In this document: piece by piece, positions 45,606 to 53,895 of the stretch
How the letters are laid out: each line of letters opens with the position of its first letter
Numbering within the stretch: position 1 is the first letter of the stretch
NCBI GenBank assembly: GCA_018222835.1
Contig: JAAEZN010000010.1
Span: 1 to 53,895, forward strand
Direction: 5' to 3'
DNA: 53,895 nt
Source of the DNA: Algicola sp.
GTDB taxonomy: Bacteria; Bacteroidota; Bacteroidia; Flavobacteriales; Flavobacteriaceae
Translations under genes and position numbers: made by a program
Notes under the pieces: generated by a model
What the model saw: the letters and a program-made list of their open reading frames with translations, nothing else
Database searches by the model: none
What the model was told of the DNA's origin: nothing

Positions 45606-47120
45606 ATGGCAATACCATTATTCAACTCCATCGCTTCTTGGTTATTACGCAAACGTTACCATCAAATTGAACTTTTTTTAAAATACCCTTTGGATGTTCA
45701 GGATGAGGTTTTGCGAAAGCTTTTGGATTTTTCCAAGGATACTATGATCGGTAAGCAATATGGGTATCAGGATTTGCCAAAATATGAAGAATTTCGCAAT
45801 AGGGTGCCTATTGTAACCTACGAGGATATTGCACCGATGATCGAGCGCACCCGCAGAGGCGAGCAAAACCTTTTTTGGCCCACTTCTATAAAGTGGTTTG
45901 CCAAGAGCAGTGGTACCACCAATGCCAAAAGCAAGTTTATTCCAGTAAGCGGAGAGGCCCTGGAGGATTGTCATTATAAATCCAGTAAAGATCTCTTGTG
46001 TCTTTATTTAAATAACAATGAAAACTCGCAGTTGTTTACCGGTAAGAGTCTTCGATTGGGCGGCAGTAAGGAACTGTATGAGGACAATGGTACTTTTTTT
46101 GGAGACCTGTCCGCTATTTTAATTGATAATATGCCACTTTGGGCAGAGTATAGTAGCACTCCCAGCAATAAAGTCTCGCTCATGACCGAATGGGAGTCCA
46201 AGTTAGAGGCCATAATCGAGGAAAGCATTAGAGAGAATGTGACCAGTTTGGCAGGTGTGCCATCTTGGATGTTGGTGTTGCTCAATCAGGTTTTGGAAAA
46301 AACGGGGAAGAACCATTTGTTCGAGGTTTGGGAAAACTTGGAGGTGTATTTTCACGGAGGTGTAAGTTTTACCCCGTACAAGAATCAGTACAAGAACTTA
46401 TTGCCCCGTAAAAAATTCAACTATTATGAAACCTACAATGCATCTGAAGGGTTTTTTGGGATTCAAGATCAGAACAGTTCGGATGAGTTGTTGTTGATGC
46501 TGGACTACGGAATTTTTTACGAGTTTATTCCTATGGATGCTTATGGGGAGGGGGACAAGGCCATTCCGCTCTGGGAAGTGGAGACAGGAGTAAATTACGC
46601 AATGGTAATTACCACCAATGCAGGCCTATGGCGCTATAAAATTGGAGATACAATTCGGTTTACTAGCAAAGACCCCTATCGAATCAAGATTACTGGAAGA
46701 ACAAAGCACCATATTAATGTTTTTGGTGAAGAATTGATTATTGAAAATGCTGAAGAAGCCTTAAAGCAAGTCTGTTTAAAAACCGATGCGGAAATTATGG
46801 ATTATACCGCGGCACCTATTTTTATGGCAGGTAAAGAAAAGGGGGCGCACGAATGGATCATCGAGTTTAGAAAATCTCCAAAGGATATCGCCTACTTTAC
46901 CGAAATGTTGGACAATGCATTAAAATCCCTTAATTCGGATTACGAGGCCAAAAGGTACAATAACATAACCTTGAATATGCCACAGGTACATGTGGCCAAA
47001 GAGAATCTGTTTCATCAATGGCTTAAATCCAAAAACAAATTGGGAGGGCAACATAAAATCCCAAGACTATCCAACGATCGCGATTGTATTGAAGAATTAC
47101 TTCAAATGAATAGGGGATAA
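45606..47120 (+). CDS. GH3 auxin-responsive promoter family protein
   Basis: A 504-residue acyl-adenylate-forming enzyme of the GH3 family. Visible motifs are the ATP-binding FAKSSGTTNAKSKFIPVS (about 97-114), FNYYETYNASEGFFGIQ (about 275-291) and the C-terminal hinge region YRIKITGRTKHHINVFGEEL (about 359-378). Plant GH3 enzymes attach amino acids to auxin or jasmonate; bacterial members have no settled substrate. The sequence is complete with no broken motif. A TAACTTTC near-match to the -7 element is at 45578-45585. Confidence 0.88.
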   Translation: MAIPLFNSIASWLLRKRYHQIELFLKYPLDVQDEVLRKLLDFSKDTMIGKQYGYQDLPKYEEFRNRVPIVTYEDIAPMIERTRRGEQNLFWPTSIKWFAKSSGTTNAKSKFIPVSGEALEDCHYKSSKDLLCLYLNNNENSQLFTGKSLRLGGSKELYEDNGTFFGDLSAILIDNMPLWAEYSSTPSNKVSLMTEWESKLEAIIEESIRENVTSLAGVPSWMLVLLNQVLEKTGKNHLFEVWENLEVYFHGGVSFTPYKNQYKNLLPRKKFNYYETYNASEGFFGIQDQNSSDELLLMLDYGIFYEFIPMDAYGEGDKAIPLWEVETGVNYAMVITTNAGLWRYKIGDTIRFTSKDPYRIKITGRTKHHINVFGEELIIENAEEALKQVCLKTDAEIMDYTAAPIFMAGKEKGAHEWIIEFRKSPKDIAYFTEMLDNALKSLNSDYEAKRYNNITLNMPQVHVAKENLFHQWLKSKNKLGGQHKIPRLSNDRDCIEELLQMNRG

Positions 47121-47158
47121 CACCGGTTATCCTAAAAGTCGGGTACTTATCGAAAGTT

Positions 47159-47176
47159 TACGAAAACGTTTTCGTA
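47159..47176. promoter_or_regulatory. Perfect 18-base palindrome, LacI-type operator candidate
   Basis: TACGAAAACGTTTTCGTA is its own reverse complement. The central AAACGTTT and flanking G/C agree with operators of LacI-family repressors. It lies 39 bases after the GH3 gene stop and 117 bases before the ATG at 47294. It lacks a T-run or GC-rich stem, so a terminator role is unlikely. Confidence 0.55.
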
Positions 47177-47293
47177 GATTATTTCCATTCAACGTAAAAA
47201 CTTTTCTTTTGAACAAATAAAAGAGGATTTGCTTCGTTAATTACAGAAATTCCCCCCATCAAATCTTTTTATAAACACTAAACCATTAAAGTC

Positions 47294-47833
47294 ATGGCAG
47301 AAAAGCTTGTTGTAATTTCAGATAAGTGGGGCGCAAAAAAAGGACTTTGGATCGCATCGTACTTTGGCTACCTACAGCAATATTATGATATAGTATTCCA
47401 CGATTGTCAGCAATTGGGAAATGTTGAAGTCTCCATTTGCTCGGAGGAGAATATAGATAATGCCTTTAATGAATATGGGATAGATAGAGCAGTATCCAAT
47501 TTGATACGAAAAGAAACGGAAAAAGCTCATTATTTGGCATTTGGCACGGGTGCCACCGTAGCTTATAAGGCTGCTTTGCAAGGTTTGTCCGCTAAATCCA
47601 TAACCGCAATTTCGGCCATAGGGGTCGAAATGGAAAATCAACTTGCCCCAACAGATGTGCAATTGATCTATGGGGAATATGACAAATTAAAACCAGGATT
47701 AAGCTGGGCCAGCAGTGTAGGGGCCAATTTTAAAATTGTTCCAAATTTTGGACATACCCTTTACTCTGATGAAAAAATTATCTCCGAAGTAAGCTTGACG
47801 CTATTGGAGAACATTACAAAAAAAGCGGTCTAG
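47294..47833 (+). CDS. Alpha/beta-hydrolase-like protein lacking the nucleophile serine
   Basis: A 179-residue protein I do not recognise as a named family. The layout suggests a short alpha/beta hydrolase fold: a first strand ([14 protein letters not shown]), a strand-turn-helix at [12 protein letters not shown] where hydrolases have GxSxG, then a strand ([12 protein letters not shown]) with a possible acid and a final FGHTLYSDE with a possible His. The nucleophile position holds A or T rather than Ser, so catalysis is doubtful. There is no signal peptide. A LacI-type palindrome lies upstream, and its stop shares bases with the clpX stop. It could instead be a binding protein. Confidence 0.65.
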   Translation: MAEKLVVISDKWGAKKGLWIASYFGYLQQYYDIVFHDCQQLGNVEVSICSEENIDNAFNEYGIDRAVSNLIRKETEKAHYLAFGTGATVAYKAALQGLSAKSITAISAIGVEMENQLAPTDVQLIYGEYDKLKPGLSWASSVGANFKIVPNFGHTLYSDEKIISEVSLTLLENITKKAV

Positions 47834-47845
47834 GAGACCGCTTTT
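47821..47845. terminator. Shared terminator overlapping the 3' ends of two genes
   Basis: AAAAGCGGTCT-AGG-AGACCGCTTTT is a perfect stem of 11 pairs. It contains the stops of both convergent genes in the tetranucleotide CTAG (47830-47833) and gives T4 and T-rich flanks on the plus strand and an A-rich flank on the other. Confidence 0.8.
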
Positions 47846-49065
47846 AATTTTTTGACTGTTTCGTAGGACAGTTTTTTCTCTGCATATCCCTTTGTTACCT
47901 TAAACTCTGTTTCATCGCTACTTGGTAAGGTGAACATGGCATCGGTAAATATAGCTTCGCACAAGGAGCGTAAACCTCTGGCACCAAGTTTATACTCAAC
48001 TGCTTTTTCTACAATGTAATCCAATGCTTGGTCGGTAATGGAGAATTTAATGTCGTCCATGGCGAACAGTTTTTCGTACTGTTTTATGATGGCATTTTTT
48101 GGTTCCGTTAAGATGGCACGCAAGGTTTTTGCATCCAAAGGATTCATATGTGTCAGTACAGGAAGTCTTCCTATAATTTCTGGAATAAGTCCGAACTCCT
48201 TTAAATCTTTTGGTATGATATATTGGAGTATGTTTTCTTGATCCAGATTTTCTTCAGCTTTGGACGCACTGTACCCAACTGCTTGCATGTTCAATCGCTT
48301 GGTGATGATACGTTCGATACCATCAAAAGCGCCACCGGCCACAAATAGGATATTCTCGGTATTTACCTCGATAAATTTTTGATCCGGATGTTTGCGTCCA
48401 CCTTTAGGTGGAACGTTAACGGTTGTGCCTTCCAATAGCTTTAGGAGTCCTTGCTGTACTCCCTCGCCCGATACGTCTCGGGTAATGGAAGGGTTGTCGC
48501 TTTTACGGGCAATCTTGTCTATTTCATCAATAAACACAATACCGCGCTCTGCTTTTTCCAAGTTATAATCGGCAGCCTGTAGCAAACGGGTCAAAATGCT
48601 TTCTACATCTTCGCCCACATAACCGGCTTCCGTTAAAACTGTTGCATCTACAATGGCAAGTGGAACGTTGAGCATTTTAGCAATGGTCTTGGCGATAAGG
48701 GTCTTACCTGTACCTGTTTGCCCTACCATTATAATGTTGCTCTTTTGGATTTCGATATCCTCGTCCTTGCCCTTGGGCTGCAATAATCTTTTATAGTGGT
48801 TATAGACCGCAACGGACATTACTTTTTTGGTGCGTTCTTGTCCGATTACAAAAGTATCCAAGAAATCGTGGATTTCCATAGGTTTCTTTAAAACCAATTC
48901 TGAGGATAGGTCCTGATTTTTAGTTTGTTTGGACTCTTCGGCTACAATACTATGGGCCTGTTCTATACATCTATCGCAAATGTGCGCATCCAGACCGGCG
49001 ATCAATAAATTGGTTTCCGGCTTTTTTCTGCCACAAAAAGAACATTCCAAATTTTCCTTTGCCAT
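47830..49065 (-). CDS. clpX: ATP-dependent Clp protease ATP-binding subunit ClpX
   Basis: A 411-residue AAA+ unfoldase that feeds substrates to ClpP. The N-terminal zinc domain has C8, C11, C30 and C33. Walker A GQTGTGKT is at 115-122, Walker B VFIDEID follows and the pore loop with GYVGEDV lies between. The region [12 protein letters not shown] near the C-terminus is the arginine sensor 2 region. The start at 49065 is 86 bases from the clpP stop on the same strand, in the common tig-clpP-clpX order. Its 3' end shares bases with the convergent gene at 47294. Confidence 0.97.
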   Translation of the reverse strand: MAKENLECSFCGRKKPETNLLIAGLDAHICDRCIEQAHSIVAEESKQTKNQDLSSELVLKKPMEIHDFLDTFVIGQERTKKVMSVAVYNHYKRLLQPKGKDEDIEIQKSNIIMVGQTGTGKTLIAKTIAKMLNVPLAIVDATVLTEAGYVGEDVESILTRLLQAADYNLEKAERGIVFIDEIDKIARKSDNPSITRDVSGEGVQQGLLKLLEGTTVNVPPKGGRKHPDQKFIEVNTENILFVAGGAFDGIERIITKRLNMQAVGYSASKAEENLDQENILQYIIPKDLKEFGLIPEIIGRLPVLTHMNPLDAKTLRAILTEPKNAIIKQYEKLFAMDDIKFSITDQALDYIVEKAVEYKLGARGLRSLCEAIFTDAMFTLPSSDETEFKVTKGYAEKKLSYETVKKLKAVS

Positions 49066-49151
49066 AAAATCTTATTCTTCAACCATCAATAACGCAAAAA
49101 AAATGGATTTGTTCTGCGCTAACTGGTTGTTTTGTGATCCATTGGAGGATT

Positions 49152-49829
49152 TTATTTTTCTCTTACTAATATTTCATCAATCATGCCGTACTCCTTTGCC
49201 TCTGGTGCTTTCATCCAGAAATCACGGTCGCTGTCTTCATAAACTTTGTCGAAACTCTGACCTGAGTGCTTTGAGATTATCTCATACAACTCGTCTTTGA
49301 TCTTCAATACTTCTTGGGCTGCAATCTCAATGTCGCTGGCCTGTCCTTGGGCTCCGGATAACGGTTGGTGGATCATAACTCTGGAGTGGGGCAATCCACT
49401 TCGTTTGCCTTCTTGACCAGCACATAGCAAAACAGCTGCCATAGACGCTGCAATACCTGTACAAATGGTAGCTACATCGGGTTTAATGAATTGCATGGTG
49501 TCGTAAATGCCAAGACCGGCATATACGCTTCCTCCCGGAGAGTTGATATAGATCTGAATATCTTTGGAAGCATCTGCACTTTCCAAGAACAGCAGTTGCG
49601 CTTGGATAATATTGGCCACCTGATCATTGATCCCGGTTCCCATAAAAATAATCCTATCCATCATCAGTCTGGAGAAAACGTCCATGGCAACAGCGTTCAA
49701 TTGCCTTTCTTCAATAATGTTCGGGGTCATGTTCATGGGGTACATGGTACTCATGATCTGATCATAGTACATGCTATTGATACCATGGTGCTGGGTAGCA
49801 TATTTTTTGAATTCTTTTCCGTAATCCAT
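49152..49829 (-). CDS. clpP: ATP-dependent Clp protease proteolytic subunit ClpP
   Basis: A 225-residue serine peptidase that forms a tetradecameric barrel with ClpX or ClpA. The nucleophile S129 is in GIAASMAAVLLCAG and H154 in HSRVMIHQP; the acidic residue is in the later helix region. The oxyanion glycines are in INSPGGSVYAGL (about 95-106). The length is slightly above average because of an N-terminal propeptide-like extension of about 25 residues. A terminator separates it from tig, so it may need its own promoter or read-through. Confidence 0.97.
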   Translation of the reverse strand: MDYGKEFKKYATQHHGINSMYYDQIMSTMYPMNMTPNIIEERQLNAVAMDVFSRLMMDRIIFMGTGINDQVANIIQAQLLFLESADASKDIQIYINSPGGSVYAGLGIYDTMQFIKPDVATICTGIAASMAAVLLCAGQEGKRSGLPHSRVMIHQPLSGAQGQASDIEIAAQEVLKIKDELYEIISKHSGQSFDKVYEDSDRDFWMKAPEAKEYGMIDEILVREK

Positions 49830-49851
49830 AGGATTCTACTCGATTTTTTTT

Positions 49852-49887
49852 AAAAAAAAGGTGCCGAAAAATTGGCTTTTCGGCACC
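49852..49887 (-). terminator. Rho-independent terminator after tig
   Basis: GGTGCCGAAAA and TTTTCGGCACC make an 11-bp stem around a six-base loop, with an eight-A run on the plus strand that gives T8 on the minus strand. It lies between tig and clpP. Confidence 0.85.
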
Positions 49888-49919
49888 GTAAAGATACTTA
49901 AATTTCTTTTAGTGAAATC

Positions 49920-51242
49920 TTAGCTGTATGCTTCCTTGATGAAATCCTCATAGGATACCTCCTTAACCTTAAGGTTAGCTTTTTCCTTATAAAGGTCCAA
50001 AAGTTTTTGGCTCATCAATTGCTCGGACAATCTTTTTACTTCGTCCTGATTGCTCATTACTCTTGCGGCAACACTTTCCAATTCTTCTTCTTTTGGGTCC
50101 ATGTGCCCATATTGTGCCATTTGGGACTTAATGAAGCCTTTGGCAAACTCCTTAAGTTCATCGAACTGAACCTGTAGATCGTTTTCTTGAATGATTTTGC
50201 CTTCAATCAATTGGTAACGAAGTCCTTTTTCGGATTTTTCGAACTCTTCATTGGCTTCATCCTCTGTTAATGGATTTTCTCCACTGATCTGAATCCACTT
50301 TTTAAGGAATTCGGACGGAAGTTCGAATTTAGTTTCGTCAATTAATTTTTCGGTGATGTCGTTCAAGAGTTTTTGATCGGCTTGCTGTTCAAACTGCTTT
50401 TCAGAATCTTCCTTGATCTTGTCCTTCAATTCTTTTTCGGAGCCCACTTTTCCTTCGCCGAACAACTTGTCAAAAAGTTCTTGGTCCAAAGCTGCTGGCT
50501 CTCTTTCGTTGATTTCTTCAATTGTGAACGTAACATCGGTTTTAAGGCCGTCTGCTTTATCGCCTGCAATGCCAAGGGCACTGGAAAGTAAATAATCTTC
50601 CTTGAAAAGACCTTTGGTGGCAAGGGTGACCGTATCGCCCACTTTTTTGCCTACTAGGGTATCAATGGCCTTTTTGGCTTTGATCTTGTCCATTTCGATA
50701 GTGGTCTTGTTTTCGATTTCCTCTTCTTGATTGACGAACGTGCCGCTAATCTCGTCTTTTTTGCCAACTTCCGACTTGGAAATAAGTTTTCCGTATTGTT
50801 TTTGAATACGTTCCACTTGTTCTTCGATCATTTTTTTATCGGCAACGATTTTGTACTGGGTTACGGCCTTTTTGGTCTTCAAGTTTACATCAAAGCTAGG
50901 AGCCAATCCCAACTCAAATTCAAAATCGAGATTGTCCTTGTCCCAATCAAAATTGTCTTGTTGTTTTGGGAGTGGATTTCCCAAAACATCCAATTTTTCT
51001 TCGGTAAGATATTTGTTCAGATTGTCTTGGAGTAGTTTGTTCACTTCATCCACCAAAACAGCTTTGCCGTACTGCTTTTTGATAAGTCCCATGGGAACTT
51101 GACCTTTTCTAAAACCAGGAATATTTGCCTGTTTTCTGTAATCCTTAAGGATTTTCTCTACTTTGTCTTGATAGTCTTCTTTGCTTATGGCAACCTTTAC
51201 AACTGCATTAAGATCGTCAATCTGCTCTTTGGTTATATTCAT
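49920..51242 (-). CDS. tig: Trigger factor
   Basis: A 440-residue ribosome-associated chaperone that meets nascent chains. The ribosome-binding signature GFRKGQVP lies at 43-50. The middle region (about 150-245) corresponds to the FKBP-like domain but lacks a clear prolyl-isomerase signature, as often in Bacteroidota. The C-terminal chaperone arms fill about 250-440 (FELPSEFLKKWI). It has a well-formed promoter upstream and a terminator downstream. It opens the tig-clpP-clpX arrangement. Confidence 0.96.
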   Translation of the reverse strand: MNITKEQIDDLNAVVKVAISKEDYQDKVEKILKDYRKQANIPGFRKGQVPMGLIKKQYGKAVLVDEVNKLLQDNLNKYLTEEKLDVLGNPLPKQQDNFDWDKDNLDFEFELGLAPSFDVNLKTKKAVTQYKIVADKKMIEEQVERIQKQYGKLISKSEVGKKDEISGTFVNQEEEIENKTTIEMDKIKAKKAIDTLVGKKVGDTVTLATKGLFKEDYLLSSALGIAGDKADGLKTDVTFTIEEINEREPAALDQELFDKLFGEGKVGSEKELKDKIKEDSEKQFEQQADQKLLNDITEKLIDETKFELPSEFLKKWIQISGENPLTEDEANEEFEKSEKGLRYQLIEGKIIQENDLQVQFDELKEFAKGFIKSQMAQYGHMDPKEEELESVAARVMSNQDEVKRLSEQLMSQKLLDLYKEKANLKVKEVSYEDFIKEAYS

Positions 51243-51275
51243 TTCCTACCTAATTTGCTTTCTAAAAATGGGATG

Positions 51276-51306
51276 CAAAAGTAAGTCTTTTTTGAATTGT
51301 CGGCAA
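51276..51306 (-). promoter_or_regulatory. Promoter of tig
   Basis: On the minus strand, TTG (complement of 51304-51306), a 20-base spacer and TACTTTTG (complement of 51276-51283) fit the Bacteroidota -33/-7 layout. The -7 element ends 33 bases before the tig start. Confidence 0.65.
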
Positions 51307-51341
51307 GTTTTTAAACTGTTGGTTTTCAAACAAAATGAATT

Positions 51342-51686
51342 CTATTGATCTTCTTTTAAAATAGAGTGCAAAATGGCTTGTAAAATTGCTAGAAGCAAAC
51401 TAAAGATTACGGCCCACCAAAATCCGCTCACATAAAATCCATTTATCAGTTTTGCGGCCAATAAAATTATTATGGCATTGATGACCAAAAGGAAAAGCCC
51501 TAGGGTAAGAATGGTAATGGGCAAGGTGAAAATAACCAATATGGGTTTAACCAAGAAGTTGAGAATACTAAGTACAACGGCTACTAGGATTGCGGTGAGC
51601 ATGGAGTCAACCCCAACACCGGGCAAAACATAGCTTAATATTACAACAGCAATTGCGTTCAGTAGTAGTCTAAGTATAAGTTTCAT
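51342..51686 (-). CDS. Small membrane protein, phage-holin superfamily IV type
   Basis: A 114-residue protein that is almost entirely membrane: about four helices with a central SILNFLVKPILVIFTLPITILTLGLFLLVINA, the hallmark of the 4-TM holin-like family (PF04020 type). The family is widespread in bacteria outside phages and has no proven function; no lysis genes are nearby. It sits between the SGNH-like gene and tig on the same strand. Confidence 0.85.
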   Translation of the reverse strand: MKLILRLLLNAIAVVILSYVLPGVGVDSMLTAILVAVVLSILNFLVKPILVIFTLPITILTLGLFLLVINAIIILLAAKLINGFYVSGFWWAVIFSLLLAILQAILHSILKEDQ

Positions 51687-51710
51687 AAATTTTTGTATTG
51701 GGTTAGTAAT

Positions 51711-51735
51711 AAAAAAGGCACCGAATTTCGGTGCC
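51711..51735 (-). terminator. Terminator after the SGNH-like gene
   Basis: GGCACCGAA-T-TTCGGTGCC is a near-palindrome and the six-A run before it gives T6 on the minus strand. It lies between the SGNH-like gene stop and the holin-like gene. Confidence 0.7.
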
Positions 51736-51760
51736 CTTAAGATAAGAAAATATTGTTTGT

Positions 51761-53260
51761 TTAATCAATATACAAACCAGTGTAATCCAATGGATTTACA
51801 CCGGGAAGATTAGAACTATATTTGGCATTGATTGCCGCTATGAATGCATTCGCCACAATGGCATAACCTCTAGGTGCTGGATGGACACCATCCAAAGAGA
51901 ACCCTCCGCCTGTAGCGAATGTAGCATCTACAATACTGCCGTCTGCTTGTTGGAAGCCATTAGCGTTCAATTCGCTCAATAATCCATTGGCATCAACAAA
52001 AGCTAGGTTGTAGGTGGCAGCCAAATCTTCGATAGTTTGGTTGTAAGCTGTTAAGGCAGTTTCAACTGCTACTTGCTCTTCAGGTGTCAACACCCATTCA
52101 TCTCCGAGAGGAACAGCAACGCCATTAATGGAGGTTGGGTTATTCGGGTCGGCAAGAGTGCCGATAAATGTTCTGGAAGTAAGTACCATCAAATCTTCTT
52201 CGGTGGCTTGCCTCATGTTGATCAAAGCTGGGTTGAAGCCCGTTAAATCGGTCAAACTTTCGTCAATGATTACAACGGCGTTACCTTCGCCTGCTGAAAA
52301 AGAGATGGTTCTTTTTGCTAATTCGTCCTCCGTAATCAATCCCAATCCTTGAAGCTGAGCCAAGCCTGCGTTATAGGCTCCATAGGCTTCAATACTGTTT
52401 AAAAAGGCGGCGGTCGCTTCATCCAAAGGTACAGGATTGTGTGGTACCGTTGTGAAATAAGGGATGTCCGTTACGTTTGGTAAGTTGGCGATAGCGCCAC
52501 CTGCTCCATTGGCCGTCATGGCCTGTAGCATAGCATCCAAAGATCCTGCAAAAACAATGGGATTGGTTATGTCGTTTCTGGAGTAAGTACTAGGGTTTAG
52601 ATTGTTTTCTTGGTAAACACCTGTTCCGCCTCCCGTGGCATAAATTAAAATATCGTTTGCACCTGCCCAGAGTGTGAAAAACGTAGCGCCTTGTGCTGCT
52701 GCATCTCCAATTACGGTTGCGGATTCCGATGATGAAAATCGTGCAAAATATGGATTGGCCGTTCCCATGGCAACGCCGGTAACGCTTCCATAACCCGGAG
52801 CTAACAATTCATAGCTTTTGGCGCCGGGAACACCCATGTTGTTGTATGTTCCGGATAATTTAACGGCTACATCGGTAGAGCCTTGCCCTTCAACAGGTAC
52901 AGGACTTGGGCTTGCGCCCAAGAAGGATAGTATAAGTCTGTTGCCGGCAACTACGTTTCCGCCAAGCGTCATGCCTCCTAAATTATCGGCCATAAAAGGA
53001 ATCTCAAAATTCCCTCCGCCTGCCAAGGCAAAATTAGTGGCCAACATGTTGGGGAAAGATGCTGTTTGTCCGTCAATAAATAAAGCATTGTCCGAGAAGC
53101 CCGCGGTCAAGGAGTTGCCTATGGCTACGTAGTTGGAAAAATCTGCTGTTCCTGAAGTATATTCTACTGGAGTTGGGTCTGGTGTGTCGATCGGGGTGTC
53201 ATCTTCACAAGCAATCAAGAATAAGCCTAGGAAAGGGAGTAAGGCATAAAACTTTTTCAT
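51761..53260 (-). CDS. SGNH/GDSL-like hydrolase lipoprotein
   Basis: A 499-residue lipoprotein. The signal ends LGLFLIAC18 (lipobox). Block I is GNSLTAGF (about 48-55, Ser nucleophile in GNSL rather than GDSL), block III is WAGANDILIYATG (about 195-207) and block V is DGVHPAPRGY near the C-terminus with the catalytic D and H. A lipase/esterase on outer lipids or polysaccharide esters is plausible. The region between blocks is unusually long for the fold. A promoter with spacing TTG-N20-TAGATTTG lies upstream. Confidence 0.87.
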   Translation of the reverse strand: MKKFYALLPFLGLFLIACEDDTPIDTPDPTPVEYTSGTADFSNYVAIGNSLTAGFSDNALFIDGQTASFPNMLATNFALAGGGNFEIPFMADNLGGMTLGGNVVAGNRLILSFLGASPSPVPVEGQGSTDVAVKLSGTYNNMGVPGAKSYELLAPGYGSVTGVAMGTANPYFARFSSSESATVIGDAAAQGATFFTLWAGANDILIYATGGGTGVYQENNLNPSTYSRNDITNPIVFAGSLDAMLQAMTANGAGGAIANLPNVTDIPYFTTVPHNPVPLDEATAAFLNSIEAYGAYNAGLAQLQGLGLITEDELAKRTISFSAGEGNAVVIIDESLTDLTGFNPALINMRQATEEDLMVLTSRTFIGTLADPNNPTSINGVAVPLGDEWVLTPEEQVAVETALTAYNQTIEDLAATYNLAFVDANGLLSELNANGFQQADGSIVDATFATGGGFSLDGVHPAPRGYAIVANAFIAAINAKYSSNLPGVNPLDYTGLYID

Positions 53261-53319
53261 ATCAAAAAATCTGTTACAGTTAGTTTATGTTAATTGTTAT
53301 GGTAACAACCAGAACTAAC

Positions 53320-53350
53320 CAAATCTATATCAAATTTGTCATACAGACAA
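53320..53350 (-). promoter_or_regulatory. Promoter of the SGNH-like lipoprotein gene
   Basis: On the minus strand, TTG (complement of 53348-53350), 20 bases and TAGATTTG (complement of 53320-53327) match the Bacteroidota -33/-7 pattern. The -7 element lies 59 bases before the ATG. Confidence 0.5.
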
Positions 53351-53397
53351 TAAATTGAGCAAAAAAATTATGCATGCATAATAAATGTAGTGGAATT

Positions 53398-53895
53398 TTA
53401 TGAATTCAAAAACGCGTAGCTTTTTTCGAAAAACTGTCTAGGGTTTTCTGCATGGAGCCAATGTCCAGCTTTGTTTATGGTTTGGATTTCTGTTATGGGG
53501 AAGTGTCTTTTTATTTCGTCGAAGTCGTTGGGCTGGATATATTCGGACCGATCTCCACGCAAGAAAAGGGTAGGGCCATCATAAACTGCGGAAGGAAATA
53601 TATTTTCCCCAATTTCTTCCATGCGATTTTTGAGCACGTCGAAGTTGAAACGGAACCCTAGCTTTTCTTTTTCCACCCAATAGAGGTTTTTGAGCAAAAA
53701 CTGTCGAATGCCCCTATCTTTTATGTGTTTGGCCAGTTCATCGTCGGCCTCACGACGATCCAAAATAATGCTGAAATCCAAATGAGAAAGCCCTTTAAAG
53801 ATAAAGTCGTGGTGTGGGGGATAATATTTTGGTGCTATGTCGGCGACTATCAATTTGGTTACTTTTTCGGGATGGGATGTTGCCAATTGCATAGC
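53398..53895 (-). CDS. Alpha/beta hydrolase (C-terminal part only)
   Basis: The reading frame runs to the window edge and continues outside it, so the nucleophile Ser is not visible. The 165 or so visible residues start just after the nucleophile helix (AMQLATSHPEKVTKLIVADIAPKYYP). They include the lid (about 35-100), the acid strand in TLFLRGDRSEYI and the final catalytic His in NKAGHWLHAENP. This agrees with the YbfF-like esterase branch of the fold. Substrate is unknown. It ends 138 bases from the SGNH-like gene start on the same strand, with a promoter between. Confidence 0.88.
   Translation of the reverse strand, partial: AMQLATSHPEKVTKLIVADIAPKYYPPHHDFIFKGLSHLDFSIILDRREADDELAKHIKDRGIRQFLLKNLYWVEKEKLGFRFNFDVLKNRMEEIGENIFPSAVYDGPTLFLRGDRSEYIQPNDFDEIKRHFPITEIQTINKAGHWLHAENPRQFFEKSYAFLNS

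Noticed and set aside
51342..51686. Holin-like membrane protein as a sign of prophage
   Set aside because: The family is chromosomal in many bacteria, and no lysis, capsid or integrase genes are nearby.

Overview
The window looks like chromosomal DNA from a marine member of the Flavobacteriaceae (Bacteroidota). The evidence is a type IX secretion / gliding-type adhesin–PorP–OmpA cluster, DUF6090 and DUF2797 proteins, a FolK–deoxynucleoside kinase fusion, promoters of the Bacteroidota type (TAnnTTTG) and almost no strong Shine–Dalgarno sites. A Muricauda/Allomuricauda-like genus is a guess from overall similarity, not shown by the sequence. I see no phage, insertion sequence, CRISPR array or defence island. 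Most of the window is core genome plus a few accessory loci. No gap between genes exceeds 300 bases.

Layout. 1-7132: a tripartite MacAB-TolC-like ABC efflux cluster (partial permease, adaptor, ATPase, two permeases, second adaptor, TolC-like channel). 7149-8653: tsaB converging on an MscS channel. 8731-12074 (minus): a DUF255/YyaL-like lipoprotein, dodecin and a NifU-like Fe-S protein with a duplicated N-terminal domain. 12200-14451: an orphan PorP/SprF protein and a von Willebrand A protein. 14650-17594: a TPR sensor kinase and LytTR response regulator. 17654-19174: gamma carbonic anhydrase-like protein and fabD. 19314-25327: a large repeat-bearing adhesin, a PorP/SprF protein and an OmpA/TPR protein, the usual three-gene T9SS surface-adhesin unit. 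25329-29245: a non-canonical Nramp-fold transporter and a GMC oxidoreductase with its subunit-3-like partner. 29319-32419: collagen-like lipoprotein, AraC regulator, serine hydrolase. 32480-35389 (minus): mutS followed by tRNA-Gly and tRNA-Leu. 35498-42592: SPOUT methyltransferase, FolK–dNK fusion, SppA, a queuosine precursor transporter and an AsmA-like protein. 42624-47833: DUF6090, APC permease, DUF2797, GH3-like protein and an alpha/beta-hydrolase-like protein preceded by a perfect LacI-type palindrome. 47830-51242 (minus): clpX, clpP and tig. 51342-53895 (minus): a small membrane protein, an SGNH-like lipoprotein and a truncated alpha/beta hydrolase.

The items most worth a second look are the GMC oxidoreductase with a ferredoxin-like four-cysteine motif whose partner carries the only visible export signal, the Nramp-fold transporter lacking the metal-binding DPGN motif, the 18-base palindrome in front of the gene at 47294, and a possible GIY-YIG-like core in the DUF2797 protein. 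I found no single unmistakable new multigene system. All functional statements rest on reading motifs by eye without database searches.
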